A stretch of DNA of 64,000 nt from Pseudoips prasinana (GCA_951640165.1 OX621253.1:26259469-26323468), one strand, 5' to 3'; positions 31,213 to 41,218 are shown, counted from the stretch's first letter. Numbers and translations are program-made. The notes: a model not told the origin generated them from the letters alone.

Positions 31213-32267
31213 TATTATCTTTACGATTATTATTTACAATTTAACGGTGAAATGTGCATGTCATCATCATCATGCATTAAATAAAAGAAACAAATTATAG
31301 TTTATACATTTTAAAGATAAATTTAAAGAAACGGAACAATAGCCTTAATGTATATCAATTGATTTAGCAATTGATCAATACTTGGTAGGCTTTGGGAAGT
31401 AATATCCAAGTTCAGGCAGCTTTTTGGTTATTTCATTATACAAACTTCGATAGATTATAATCTAAGAAAAAAACGTGTTTAAATTTTACTTTATAGCGAT
31501 CACTTGTTTCATATATACATCCAAAAGATCTATTAAAAACAAAACATTTTATTTATTTCTAGTTATTTTTTAAATAAAAAATTGCTATTTAAACACATTT
31601 TTTCTTCCAATACCATGTCTTTTAAATGAATTTGTTTTACATTGTACTATATAGGTGCAAATTTGATATTAAATAAAAAACATAGAAAAATGGAAATGCT
31701 ATATTGTTATGTATATAAATTATCATGGTTTCTATTACCTACTTAATAATGAATTTGCAATAAATGTAGTTGTACTTACCATATAAAATCAACACATCAC
31801 AACATTTGACTAACCAATTATTCAGTCACATCACCACTCTCAAAGTTGATAAGACACTGTGACGTCTTCAATGACCAAAGTGCAAGCAAAATGACACTAG
31901 AAGCATCTACCAATCAGAAACAAGTGTTCCTGCTGTAGGGTTGTTCTATTGTTTATGTGACCGGTAAGTCAACTTTTTACCAAAGGGATAATAAATTTTA
32001 CCTGAGATTCTTGGAATGTACTTGCGTGTGCACACCATCACCTTTTTTCATGTATTTGATGTATGTTTACTACATTTTAAGCCAATCAATATATTTAGTA
32101 AGTAAAAAAAATGTAAAATGCAATTGCATCAATACTTAATATGTAGCGGGCCTACGATATCTTTTATCATTTTGTGCCTGGTTGTACTGTACGAAATGTA
32201 CAATAAAAACTACATCTCTTCTGTCAGACTTCACCTATCCAAAATTAGAAATGTTTTTTCCCTATAT
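31213..32267. other. 5' flank of the MULE gene; nothing else seen
   Basis: AT-rich sequence between the transposase start and the right TIR. The short open frame at 31957-32139 has no recognisable motif. On the minus strand, a CAACTTTGAGAGTGGTGATG-type stretch near 31835 could be part of a promoter or 5' UTR. Confidence 0.4.
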
Positions 32268-32557
32268 TGTGGTCCGAATCAACCCATTACCAAAAGTTCT
32301 TGGGCGATTCGAACCGCGGTGCGAAAGGACACATTCAAAAAGAGCTCTTGGGCGATTCATACCGCGGTTCGAACCGGTCACGGTGCGAAACGACTATACA
32401 CCCATCTTTTTCTGAGATTAATAAGATAGAAACCCTAGATAGAACCCTCTCAAAGATAGAAACTTTTTACTAAGTTGCGAAATGAAGGGGGTTAATTCCA
32501 ATTTACCTAAAGGAGTCTCCATTTAGGTAGATGTATAAATGAGTCTTAGAAATTAAT

Positions 32558-32848
32558 TTGTTTAAAATTAAAATATTAAATTTCGATCACTTAAGGTTCA
32601 ATTGCAATATTTATTTAAAACCATTATACAAACAAAATAACAGCACATATAGTAAAAATCTTAAAGAATTTATCTCAGGCTGTCGAAAACTTTATTTGGA
32701 GTTAATAAATTTGGGAATTTTAAAATTGGGGAATTTTACATTTGAAGTTTGCAACAAATACCAAACAAAAATTAAAGGTTATAATAACAAAACTACGAGT
32801 ATTACTATAATACAAGGAAACTTTAATCCACAAATTCTCGTGTCATAG
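32558..32848 (+). CDS. Hypothetical ORF between MULE and hAT right end
   Basis: A 96-codon frame rich in Asn, Lys and Ile, including NLKEFISGCRKLYLELINLG and TTSITIIQGNFNPQILV. No family is recognised. The alternation of charged and hydrophobic residues makes it look more protein-like than a random AT-rich frame. It is followed 56 bases later by another plus-strand frame, so the two may be exons or fragments of one nested element. Confidence 0.3.
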   Translation: MFKIKILNFDHLRFNCNIYLKPLYKQNNSTYSKNLKEFISGCRKLYLELINLGILKLGNFTFEVCNKYQTKIKGYNNKTTSITIIQGNFNPQILVS

Positions 32849-32903
32849 TTCTTTTATTACAAGTGACTGCTTTCAAACGTGGTGCGTTAATATTTTTACC
32901 AAA

Positions 32904-33290
32904 ATGTCCAGTGCTGATAGTGAACGATCTACTTCTCCTAGTATTTTGACAGGATTGTATCAGGAAAAAAAGAGAAAATTATCAGGATCAACAACTTCAG
33001 TAAAAGTCGATAAACAAACGCAGGTTAAACATGAAGATATCATAGATTCCAATGTGTATCAAAGAAATCGCTGGGACTCATGTGGGGTACGAGCTCGTAC
33101 AAATTTACTAAAAGGTATTGATTTTGGTTCAGAACGACCGAGTGATCCAAGGAATCAAGAATTTGCTAAACTGGTAGCATTTGAGATGGATCGAGTACCC
33201 AAAATAAAACGCACTATGACTTACGTACGAGTATAAAAGTACGAGAGGAAGATAGTTTAAGAGATACTAGTTTACCTAGTTTTTCCGATT
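32904..33290 (+). CDS. Hypothetical protein fragment, Ser/Lys-rich
   Basis: Frame 32904-33236 starts MSSADSERSTSPSILTG and contains RNRWDSCGVRARTNLLKGI, FGSERPSDPRN and FEMDRVPKIKRTMTYVRV. After a TAA the same strand stays protein-like in frame (VREEDSLRDTSLPSFSDSE, stop near 33296), suggesting one inactivating stop. The acidic Ser-rich C-terminus and basic N-terminus look like a nuclear or DNA-binding accessory protein of a transposon. No named family is assigned. It sits between the MULE right TIR and the hAT right subterminal repeats. Confidence 0.4.
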
Positions 33291-33296
33291 CTGAAT

Positions 33297-33699
33297 AGAT
33301 AAGAACCTCAATAAGTCTTCGAAAGTCATGAAACTATACCTATATATTTTAATTATTATATTTTACTTGATATGTAAAACTTCATTGTAAGGAAATAAGA
33401 AAATAAAGTATTACACACTAAGAGATAATTTCAATATTATTTATTAATATACGGGCCTAAGTGAAATATTTGTTTCTATTATTATCATTTTAATAACAGG
33501 CAAGCGGCAAAAGAAGATACATAAGTTAAATAAAATCACAAGTAATAAAAATTGACCCGATGTCGCACATATTATAAGTATGTATAAAGGCCAGAATATT
33601 CTGGTTATCTTGAAAAAATCTGACGTACTCGTAAATCTATTTATTAAACCTTTGGATTACCCTGCAACTGTTAACATTATTAAACCTTAATACGTTGTA
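33297..33699. other. No recognised gene
   Basis: AT-rich spacer before the hAT right subterminal repeats. No motif was seen. Confidence 0.5.
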
Positions 33700-33943
33700 G
33701 ACATAAGACTCGAGCTCTTTTAAGACTCAAGCTTTTTTAAGACTCCAGCACCATTTAAGACTCGAGCTCTATTTAAGACTCGAGCTCTTTTTAAAGCTCG
33801 AGTTCTATTTTAGCGCTCGAGTCTTTATGAAAAGACTAAAGCTCGGCTCGACTCAAGACTCCGAGTTCAGTTAGTTCACTGAGTCTTGTAAAAGTCGAGT
33901 CTATTGAATTAGGACTCAAAGACTCGAGTTCTTAACATCACTA
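33700..33943. repeat. hAT right TIR and subterminal GACTCGAG repeats
   Basis: AAGACTCGAGCTCTTTT-type units recur at least six times over 33708-33830. The terminal TIR TTAGGACTCAAAGACTCGAG with TTCTTAACATCACTA follows, ending at 33943. It mirrors 25367-25570. Confidence 0.85.
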
Positions 33944-35089
33944 CTCTTTACGTAACTTATAGAGAAATAAATATAGATTTGGGTCTTTAGGTATATGGCT
34001 ATTAATTCGGTGGTGCCAACTCTCGAGAGCGTTGGTCGTTCTGTGTCTCTGACCAGCACAACTAAGGATCGAAGCTGACATCTTGGGATACCATTGATTC
34101 TGGTAATAATCGAGAAATTGTTGCATTTCCGGTGTATTTGGTGCTTTGTTAAGAATGAGACGCCACGTATCTGGAATCTGCGAAGCTAGCACTAACGGTA
34201 CGATTGCACATATTCTGGTGATATTACGGCCTTCTCTGGTTTGGTCCAACTTTAACTTTTTAGATCGCTTCCAGATTGCTGCATTGTAATGCCTGTAACA
34301 ACCGCTAATTTCCGCATCAGGAAATATGGTTGCTATTGCGTTCATTTGCGCAAGCTCGTAGTCCGACTTAAATGTGGTTATTTTAATATCTTATTTTTCT
34401 TTCAATAAACGATACAATCTCTCGTATGTAGATTGATGTTTATTGGGCAGTAACGCATACATTACTGGGAATATATTGGTTGATTCTTCATCAGAACTGA
34501 AATCATAATGTAATACATAGACCTGGTAAAACGGTCGTGGTGTAATTTTGAATGTACCATCTGCATAATAGAAACCTGGTTTTTTAATAAGTTTTCTGGA
34601 TAATTTCGTGGCAAATACAATTATTTTATCGTCATCTCCATCTTCAAATAGATAAAAATCTTTTCCAAGGCCATTGGGTATTTTTACAGTTCTTAGGCTA
34701 TTGTAGGACAATCTGTCTTCTCTTTCTTTCATAGATTGATATGATGGCATATCGTATCGGCGATATTTTCGTTTCCGTCTCAGTTTGTCAGTCGTTTCTT
34801 CATAAACAATACGTATTGGTCGAAAATCACTACATACTGTTTTTTTTAATCGTTGAATTATTTTTAAATTAATATTAATAACCTCTGTTGATTCACATGT
34901 ATGCTGGGCTTCTCTTCGTACTATTTTCCTCGATTCGTGTATCGTTATTGACGCATTGCAAGTACTTCTTTTTGCACATCGCCATTTAGAACTTCCGTCT
35001 TGATTATCACAATGTTTATTGTATCGGTATTGTCCTCGTATTAAACTACGTTTACCTCTTTGAGTAACAATAAAATTAAACGGATCCAT
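33944..35089 (-). pseudogene. Second FLYWCH-MULE transposase, broken and truncated
   Basis: Frame 35089-34391 carries a FLYWCH finger (FIVTQRGKRSLIRGQYRY, KWRCAKRSTCNASI, EAQHTC) and the MULE start (GFYYADGTFKITPRPFYQVY, STNIFPVMYALLPNKHQS). After a stop (YRLLKEK, then TAA) the protein resumes at 34360-33944 with IATIFPDAEISGCYRHYNAA, HRTTNALESWHHRIN and ends in LFLYKLRKE, exactly at the hAT right end. The 3' part is therefore missing beyond the hAT insertion, and it is not found on the other side of that element. Confidence 0.88.
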
Positions 35090-35382
35090 AATAAAAGCAC
35101 TCGTATAAAAATGTGGTTTACGTAAGTATTAAAAAGGCTATGATAATTTTATTAATGCAAGTGACAGTGTCAGTGACAAGTTATGTGTAACTACCCTCTT
35201 CAAATATTAATAATATAGAATAATTATGACCACGAAACTCGGCTAGCAATAGATACTAATAATCAAGATTGCTCTCATGTTTTGTCCAGGCGTTTATTAA
35301 AATAATATGGGTGTATATGATGGCATGCATTCACAAATTAATGGGTCATTATCGTGGTAATCTTTAATCGATGGTAAAAAAT
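35090..35382. other. 5' flank of broken MULE; no gene
   Basis: Nothing is recognised besides a short GTGACAGTGTCAGTGACAAG stretch at 35161-35180. Confidence 0.5.
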
Positions 35383-35500
35383 GTAAATGGGACGAGTTGC
35401 GAATGGGACTAGTTGCGAACGGGACGAGTTGAGAATGGGACAAGCTGCAAATGGGACGTGTTGAGAATATATGACGAGTTGCGAATGGGACGACCTGCTT
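35383..35500. repeat. 16-bp minisatellite (GAATGGGACGAGTTGC)n
   Basis: About seven degenerate units of (A/C)ATGGGACNAGTTGCGA at 35386-35500, directly beside the 3' end of the P-element-like gene. It could be a subterminal array of that transposon. Confidence 0.85.
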
Positions 35501-35505
35501 CAGAC

Positions 35506-37005
35506 TCAGTTATCTTTCTCACAGTTGGCTCCTTTATTGTGAGGGGCGGTCATACCGGTTATTATAGAAGTCTTAAGCGCTGCCATAAAAGACGAACAGG
35601 TTGGGTTTCGATTTGTTGGGCTATGTTGTCTGATAATATTGAACAAATTTTCAAGTGCGTCCTGGTTTAATTTACGTAAATTAAAAAATTTAAATCCAGC
35701 ATCTTGTAACATACTCCAAATGTCCGATAAGGATTTGAGGGTTATAATATAACCATCTATACATTTAACATTTCTCGCTTCCATACCATTCCTTCCCACA
35801 AATTTAACAGTGGATAGTTTTTTGCAAAATTCAGCCCACACTTGTACATGGTTTGTCTTAGCCGAAACATTTTCTCGTTTGCCTCTTATGACATCATCTG
35901 CATTTGAAGGTCCATTTGTGAAATCAAATAATAAGTTTTCCACAATAAATGACGTTTGTAGAAATTCATCAGATTTATCCGTATAGTCCACGTGTTTGGC
36001 CATTAATTTTAACACCCCCGCTACAGTTTGGCTTAATATTTGAGCAGCATATTTCACGCGCATTTTAGTTATATACTTAGGCTACGTATGATTTTTTGTA
36101 AGTTTTGTTAAGTAGAGGACATTTCGGTTATACTCCTCTAATTCAACAAGGTGCTTCCATTTACCAATTCTCCCCTCCATTCTCATTTGTCCTTGATTTA
36201 CAAAATTATTGCGTATTGATTTAAATAAGTGAGGAACGTCAAAGATGAAAAAACTTTTTCATTGTTAATTTCAAAATAATTATCTCCACCATTGTGCCAT
36301 TCTTTTAAAAGGTTTAAAGCGCCAACGTTGGTTGGCCCTTGGTCACAAATCGTCGATATAATATTAAAGCCAGCAACTTTAACATCGCGAATTACCTCTT
36401 TAATCAAAATTGCTAAATTTTGCGATGATATAGTACCTTTAACGCAATAAAACGCCAAAGGCTGTTTGAGCTTTTTACCTATCCCCTGTAACCAAAAAAC
36501 TAACGCATGATTGGCTAGTTCACTTCTTCTATCTTTTCCTAAATCGACAAATCCCTCTACCTTGTCAGTGGCGATATTATAGACTAGTCTTTGTTTTAAT
36601 GCCATTTCATCAAAGGCGAGCGTACAGTACCTATCCCTAAGTTTGAATGATCCAGCAACTTTTTAAAGATGATTTAATGCAGCCGTATTGATACCTGGCT
36701 CCATCGGATTTTTTTTTATAATTCGCTGCAATGTTTGAATACTTGGTAATGCCATTATATGTTGCATATATCTGTAAGCTTTTGGTGACCGCTTATAAAT
36801 GGCCTAAACGGCTACTTTATTTTTGGTGGTCCACCGTTTACCTCGCGGTTTCCTTGTTTGATTTTTAATACCAGCTATCACAAATTCTTTTAATATTGGT
36901 GAAGATAAATTTTCCACCATACTAGCGCTTTTTTTCAAAGCGGCCAGTGTGCATTTAGTTTTATACAACTTCTCCATCAGTTTCTTTTTCCTGGGTGTGA
37001 TTTCT
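35506..37005 (-). pseudogene. P-element-like (THAP9-type) transposase
   Basis: After an acceptor (TTAATTTCAG at about 37006) the minus strand reads ITPRKKKLMEKLYKTKCTLA, LKEFVIAGIKNQ, YRYMQHIMALPSIQTLQ (HTH region), YCTLAFDEMALKQRLVYNI, VDLGKDRRSELANHALVFWL, KQPLAFYCVKGTISSQNL, ISTICDQGPTNVGALNLL, GKWKHLVELEEYNR, then MRVKYAAQILSQTVAGVL, CIDGYIITLKSL and LRKLNQDALENLFNIIRQ. These blocks, in this order, are those of P-element and THAP9 transposases (including AFDEM with an acidic catalytic residue and NQDxLEN). Two or three stops or frameshifts (near 36795, 36665, 36090-36200) inactivate it. No N-terminal THAP exon is seen upstream. Confidence 0.88.
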
Positions 37006-37274
37006 GAAATTAAATAATAAACTTAATATAAAATTAGTACAACTTTAAAATTAATTAAAGTTATCTTGATAATTAAAGTTATCTAAACTAGTTTGGCTTT
37101 CAGCTTCCGAATACGAATTTTCATAGACATGAGACCTAGGTAGATACTGATTCTAAAGCCTAAAGTACTTGTAATATTACTCTGTATTGAAAACAGAAAC
37201 TAAAAGTTTTTATATTGTTATGTGATACTTTTCACTTATATACCTATATTGTCAGCAATTTTTCTTTTTATCAT
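37006..37274. other. No recognised gene
   Basis: Presumed intron or 5' flank of the P-like gene. AT-rich, with a TTATCTTGATAATTAAAGTT partial repeat near 37062. Confidence 0.45.
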
Positions 37275-37525
37275 CATCATCATTACAGCTTAATACGTCC
37301 ACTGCTGGACAAGCCTCCCTCAAGAATCGTCTTGGGGGGATATGCCATAATCGCCACGCTTGGCAGGCGGGTTGGCGATCGCAGTAAGATGGTCATAGTA
37401 ATCAGAAGGAAGCTGCTGCCCATCCTCTGGTAGATATTCCCTCGGGTCGACTTCTACGCCCCCCACGGGATGAGATGGGGTGATGATATTCTGATTCTGA
37501 TATTTGTCGCCGTCACCACACAGCA
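37275..37525 (-). mobile_element. SINE built from RTE 5' head and 3' tail
   Basis: On the minus strand it starts CTGCTGTGTGGTGACGGCG and continues TCTCATCCCGTGGGGGGCG and ACTGCGATCGCCAACCCGCC, closely matching the first ~180 bases of the RTE LINE at 59666. It then jumps to GAGGCTTGTCCAGCAGTGG and an ATGATGATGATG tail, the RTE 3' end. All coding sequence is missing, so it is a non-autonomous RTE derivative mobilised in trans. Confidence 0.85.
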
Positions 37526-37883
37526 GTTTTCAATTTCTTTTTATATTGTCCATTATTTGCGCTCTAGCTTTCGGATTTTGCTCTGTAATATATAACGTTA
37601 TTTATTAACACAGTGATAATAAATTCACCAATAGCGTATTGATATCGCACAACTATGGTTATGTATTAACTCAGCATTAACAAGAAAATCACTAGACGGA
37701 TTTCCTAGTAAGTCACTCACAACGTGTGCAGATATAGTTTCTACAAAGCTTGGAAACAGTAAGCAAAAGTAGCAAGTAAGTAAGTATGCAAGGTAAACAG
37801 TCTGATATAAAATCCTTTAACAATTGACATGTAATTTAACTATTTTTAAATAACATTATGTACATCGTATTGTGGTAATGAAT

Positions 37884-38105
37884 TTAACGCCTAAGCGTTC
37901 CTGCACACGATGCCGTCACCGCGCCGTCGCCGCGCCGATGCCGCACAATTACACTGTAGATACGAGTCGCGCGAAGCCCGCCACCGCGCCGCCGCGCCGT
38001 CGCGCCGCCACCGCGCGCGTTTTCCTCCCTGTCTGTGTGATTCATTCCATTACCGGCCGCGTACGGACGTGCATGCCGCGAGATCGCACGTGACGCAAAC
38101 ATGTC
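37884..38105. other. GC-rich patch
   Basis: A ~200-bp stretch dominated by CGCCG and GCCGCGCC in an otherwise AT-rich window. Open frames cross it on both strands, but none has a recognisable motif, as expected of any GC-rich DNA. It lies just left of the Harbinger end and might be a CpG-rich promoter or an unrelated transposon terminus. Confidence 0.5.
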
Positions 38106-38371
38106 TAATATAATGAAAAAAAAGAAGTTTGTGCTTGCTTAGGGTCAATTCACACGTACCACAACCACACCACGTCGCAGCGACATAATGTGGTCAAGCT
38201 GTGGTTATGTGTGAATAGTGCCGCAGCGGCTTTTTGCAGTTGCGTTGTGGTACCGACAAAATGTCGATGTGGTTGCGTTGTCGCTGTTGTTGCGACGTGG
38301 TAACCACACGTGGTCATGTGCAGTTATACTCCAGCTTTAGTAGAGGTAACACGGCTTGACTGAACGTAGTC

Positions 38372-38707
38372 ATGGAGGAAAGATTGTTGTTCCTATCCTT
38401 GTTATGGCTTTTATTAATAAGAAGAAGACGACGAAATCAGCGTATTCGTCGATATAGAATTTATTGGGTACATCTTTCATTGGAAAACAAAAGTCAAAGC
38501 CAATTCCGTACTGATTATCCTAAACTTCGAAGGTTCAAGATGAAATTTTATAAAAAATTTAGAATGAGCAAGAATACATTTGACTACTTGTTAAACGAAC
38601 TGAATAGTGAGTTGCAAAAAAAAGCATGTCTTTTTTTTGCAACTCACTATTCAGTTCGTCATGAGAAAAAGCATACCATCTGTTGAACGTCTGGCAATGA
38701 CATTGAG
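38372..38707 (+). pseudogene. Harbinger transposase exon 1
   Basis: Starts MEERLLFLSLLWLLLIRRRR, then YRIYWVHLSLENKSQSQF and FYKKFRMSKNTFDYLLNELN, and ends SVERLAMTLR at a GTGAGT donor (38708). These are the N-terminal blocks of PIF/Harbinger transposases (W-V-H, F-R-M-S/D-x-x-x-F, E-R-L-A-x-x-L-R). Between LNSELQKK and the M-R-K-S-I block sits a perfect palindrome (38595-38659) that disrupts the frame; excluding it, the flanks read on. The splice phase (AG|G, Arg) matches the acceptor at 41218. Confidence 0.8.
38595..38659. repeat. Perfect palindrome in Harbinger exon 1
   Basis: Arms 38595-38623 and 38631-38659 (29 bases) are exact complements around the loop GCATGTC. The right arm and loop look like an inserted inverted copy of the coding left arm. 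Confidence 0.95.
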
Positions 38708-38835
38708 GTGAGTAATTGTTTTTATAGTTAAATATTTTTAAGTGCTTAGAAAATATAATTAGTTCCATCTACCGGGACAGACTCACCGGGCTGATGAAAT
38801 TAATTTATAAAATATAAAATACAGATGCAAATTAA

Positions 38836-38982
38836 GAGGCCGTACCTACCTGGTTTTGCTCGCGGCACTAGCGCCACTTTCATTAAAAACAACGTATCTT
38901 TTTATTTAAGACATGAATAAAAATATCTTATTATTTTTATGAAAGTGGCGCTAGTGTTGCGAGCAAAACCATGTACGGCCTC
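38836..38982. mobile_element. 147-bp MITE with TTAA target duplication
   Basis: GAGGCCGTAC...GTACGGCCTC ends flanked by TTAA (38832-38835 and 38983-38986). Most of the element is a long imperfect inverted repeat (GGTTTTGCTCGCGGCACTAG versus its complement). TTAA duplications are made by piggyBac and Kolobok transposases. The family is otherwise not determined. Confidence 0.85.
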
Positions 38983-39049
38983 TTAATTCATCTATACAAA
39001 TAAATAAAATTGAAGTGTCTGTTTGTAATATAGAAATAACCGATTTTTA

Positions 39050-39311
39050 CTTCATGTATATGAATATATATACGGTACATACTCCAAAATAACATTTTTT
39101 ACAATTTTTGTCTGTCTGTCTGTCTGTTTGTTCCGGCTAATCTCTGAAATGGCTGGACCGATTTTGAAGGGACTTTTATTGGCAGGTAGCTGATGTAATA
39201 AGGAGTAACTTAAGCTACTTTTATTTTAGAAAAGTCTTTTTATTTTTGAAAAAACCATAATAAATCACAATATACTAATTAACACGCGGACGAAGTCGCG
39301 GGCACAGCTAG
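39050..39311 (+). mobile_element. Non-autonomous Helitron 3' part
   Basis: Contains TTTTTGTCTGTCTGTCTGTC, TTCCGGCTAATCTCTGAAAT, and ends CACGCGGACGAAGTCGCGGG with CACAGCTAG before T. This is the hairpin plus CTAG end of lepidopteran Helitrons. The same end is at 17880-17906. The 5' boundary is uncertain. Confidence 0.75.
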
Positions 39312-39662
39312 TTAACAATAAAAAGTAAGATTATGATTGTGGGCACGTTTCATATAGTTTCCTATTATTACAACAGTATGCATGTACAGTTAGCGTCATA
39401 TCGACCTACCCTTATCTGTAAAATTTCTGCAACTGAATTTCAACCTAATTTTAAACGTATAGAGATCAACATCAGCTGTGGTTTTTTCACTTTCGTAGGT
39501 CAATATGTCGCTGACTGTACGTTACGCACACGCCACGTATCCGGTCTGCTCAGGCCTTTATTATTACCTAACTGTGGTTGGGGGGATAGAAAGCGAAAAC
39601 AAAGAGCATACTTAAAATATTTTCATTTATTTTGTCATTCAAAAATCAACAGAGGTAGGTAA

Positions 39663-40040
39663 TTAATCTCCGAAAATATCCCTTATAATCGGATCATTAT
39701 ATTTTGAAGCCTGAGAAGAAACGCTGAGTGGAGATGCTGGCACTGAAACATCTCTTGGTGTGGATGTAGTACGCAAATTACGAAGCTGTGGACCGCCTGT
39801 TTCCATATCCGGCCCATACCCAGACGTTGATGGTCGCTCGTACGGTTGGTAAGCTGGTGTCGTATACCCCTGTCCATATTCACTGTAATTATCATTACGT
39901 GTAGGTCTGTGATATTTTTGAATTACATTCAATATTTCTATCTGAGCATTCAGTTTCCAATCATCGCGAATGGTTTTAAATCTATCGTATAAAGATAGCA
40001 AAAAATGCATATCACTGTCACAGGACTTGTCAGGTTCCTG
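39663..40040 (-). pseudogene. BESS-motif protein C-terminus (MADF-BESS family)
   Basis: The minus-strand frame runs from about 40040 through DSDMHFLLSLYDRFKTIRDD, then WKLNAQIEILNVIQKYH, a BESS protein-interaction motif. A Pro/Ser/Tyr-rich tail follows (YGQGYTTPAYQPYERPSTSG, PASPLSVSSQASKYNDPIIR) and ends in IFGD-stop at 39663. The MADF half is not seen upstream in this frame. A separate BESS module lies at about 40490-40620, so two members of the family, or a duplication, are present. MADF-BESS proteins are DNA-binding regulators and also accompany some Harbinger-type transposons. Confidence 0.6.
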
Positions 40041-40303
40041 AATCTTGGCCCAAAGGTCATGTATTTAATATATTACAGAATGTTTGGGAACTATGTGTAC
40101 AAAGATATCTAGTGTTACTTTAACTTACGTTTGAGATTTCTGAGTTAAAAGACGTTTGAGGTCGAGTTTCGCTGACTGTTTATTATAGGGCAGAAAAACG
40201 AAGTCTATAAATTAAATTGAAGGTTTATTCAAGTACTAAAAAGAGAATCAGAACAAATCGCAAGTCAGTAGGTACCTATCATTGATTTATTTCCCCATTG
40301 GCA

Positions 40304-41143
40304 CTAATAAGTAGAGTCATTTGTTGAAGTTTCGTACTCATGTAGATCCAGCGGATCATTTTCGTAGTAGTGGCGCACCGACGTTGAATTATCGTTGTAT
40401 GGTCCGTTTACCGGAGAGGGTATTAGAGAAAGTGATACTAGAGTTGATGATGTCGAAGGGGTAGTTATATTTTTGTATTTCATCAGCAATAATATTTTGA
40501 ATTTTGCTTTTTATTCTCAGTTTCTGCACTGGTGATAAATATTTAAAATATGGCGCTAATGATCTTAAAAACAACATGTCTTCATGGTCCTGTTTGTCGT
40601 TTTTTGCATTATTAAACGCTTGTACTTTCTGTTTTTCTATTTCAATCATTTTTTGTTGAAAATGTGTCAGTTCATGTTGTTTTTTTGGTTGACGTTTAAT
40701 TTTTCGGTTTACCTCACTTGCTCTAGAATATGTATCAGATGTGTCGTCCAAAACAGAGATTCTCTTTCGAGCAGCTTCAACTTCGAGAGACCTGTTGTTA
40801 ACAGACTCTAAATTCAACTGATCGGTTTCTGGATTTTCAGTCACCTCTTCAATTTCAGCTATTTCTGAAGCCTCGATAGCCTCCGAATTTACAAAATCTA
40901 GGTCTTGAGACTGTTGAGTCTCATTGTCAGACCCAACATTAGAATCCTCCAAGTTGCCTTGTGTGGCCCTGGGTTTCACAATATCTTTTAAAAATGACAT
41001 TTCCTTAAAACAACCCCACTTGCCTATATACATTTCGTCGTTATTAGGGCTGCCTGGGTCTCCGGATCGAGGCTGTCGTACCTTTTTTACTTCTTTCATG
41101 AATACATCCCTCAAATTTTTCCATTTGGTTTTAACGTCAGCTT
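40304..41143 (-). pseudogene. MADF-BESS protein (accessory gene of Harbinger), frameshifted
   Basis: The exon opens after an acceptor CATGTTACAG (41144-41150) and reads EADVKTKWKNLRDVFMKEV, then KKVRQPRSGDPGS, YIGKWGCFKEMSFLKDIV (C-terminal half of a MADF domain). An acidic linker follows, then a BESS motif DHEDMLFLRSLAPYFKYLSP to QNIIADE. Just after it, near 40475, the main frame runs to a different end, while the alternative frame continues as KNITTPSTSSTLVSLSLIPS to 40304. A one-base frameshift is likely. The first MADF half should be on an upstream exon that I do not find. It lies antisense in the transposase intron, 75 bases from its exon 2. Confidence 0.75.
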
Positions 41144-41218
41144 CTGTAACATGACAAAAATATGAGTTTTTAAACTGACAAGATCACAAGAATATAAAAA
41201 ATATTTTTTTGTTCACAG

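Larger units (their letters stand above)
28896..32395 (-). mobile_element. MULE (Mutator-like) element with ~150-bp TIRs
   Basis: The left end (about 28902-29042) and the reverse complement of the right end (about 32268-32392) share CGTTTCGCACC, CGAACCGCGGT, GAATCGCCCAAG, TTTTTGAAT and GATTCGGACCAC in the same order, a diverged long TIR typical of MULEs. Between them is one intact minus-strand transposase. The outer edges and any 9-bp target duplication could not be fixed by eye. Confidence 0.75.
25367..33943 (-). mobile_element. hAT element ends enclosing a transposase and nested elements
   Basis: The left terminus TAGTGATGTAAGAACTCGAG (25367) and right terminus (reverse complement TAGTGATGTTAAGAACTCGA, ending at 33943) form a TIR of about 35 bp. 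Both ends are followed inward by 200-240 bp of clustered subterminal GACTCGAG/GAGCTC repeats. The transposase lies at the left, on the minus strand. About 6 kb of foreign sequence, including a MULE, lies between gene and right end. The 8-bp flanks do not match (CTCAGGAA versus CTCTTTAC), and the flanks are two unrelated elements, so the two ends may come from different insertions. Confidence 0.75.

Noticed and set aside
37872..38113. Overlapping ORFs on both strands in the GC-rich patch
   Set aside because: High GC removes stop codons by chance. The frames are Arg/Ala-rich without any domain.
38836..38982. Counting this inverted repeat with the snap-back hairpins
   Set aside because: It has a TTAA duplication, a spacer and terminal motifs, so it is a MITE and not a local inverted duplication.
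39333..39662. 109-codon plus-strand frame
   Set aside because: No recognisable motif, and it lies next to the antisense BESS-protein end. The sequence resembles AT-rich flank with random composition.
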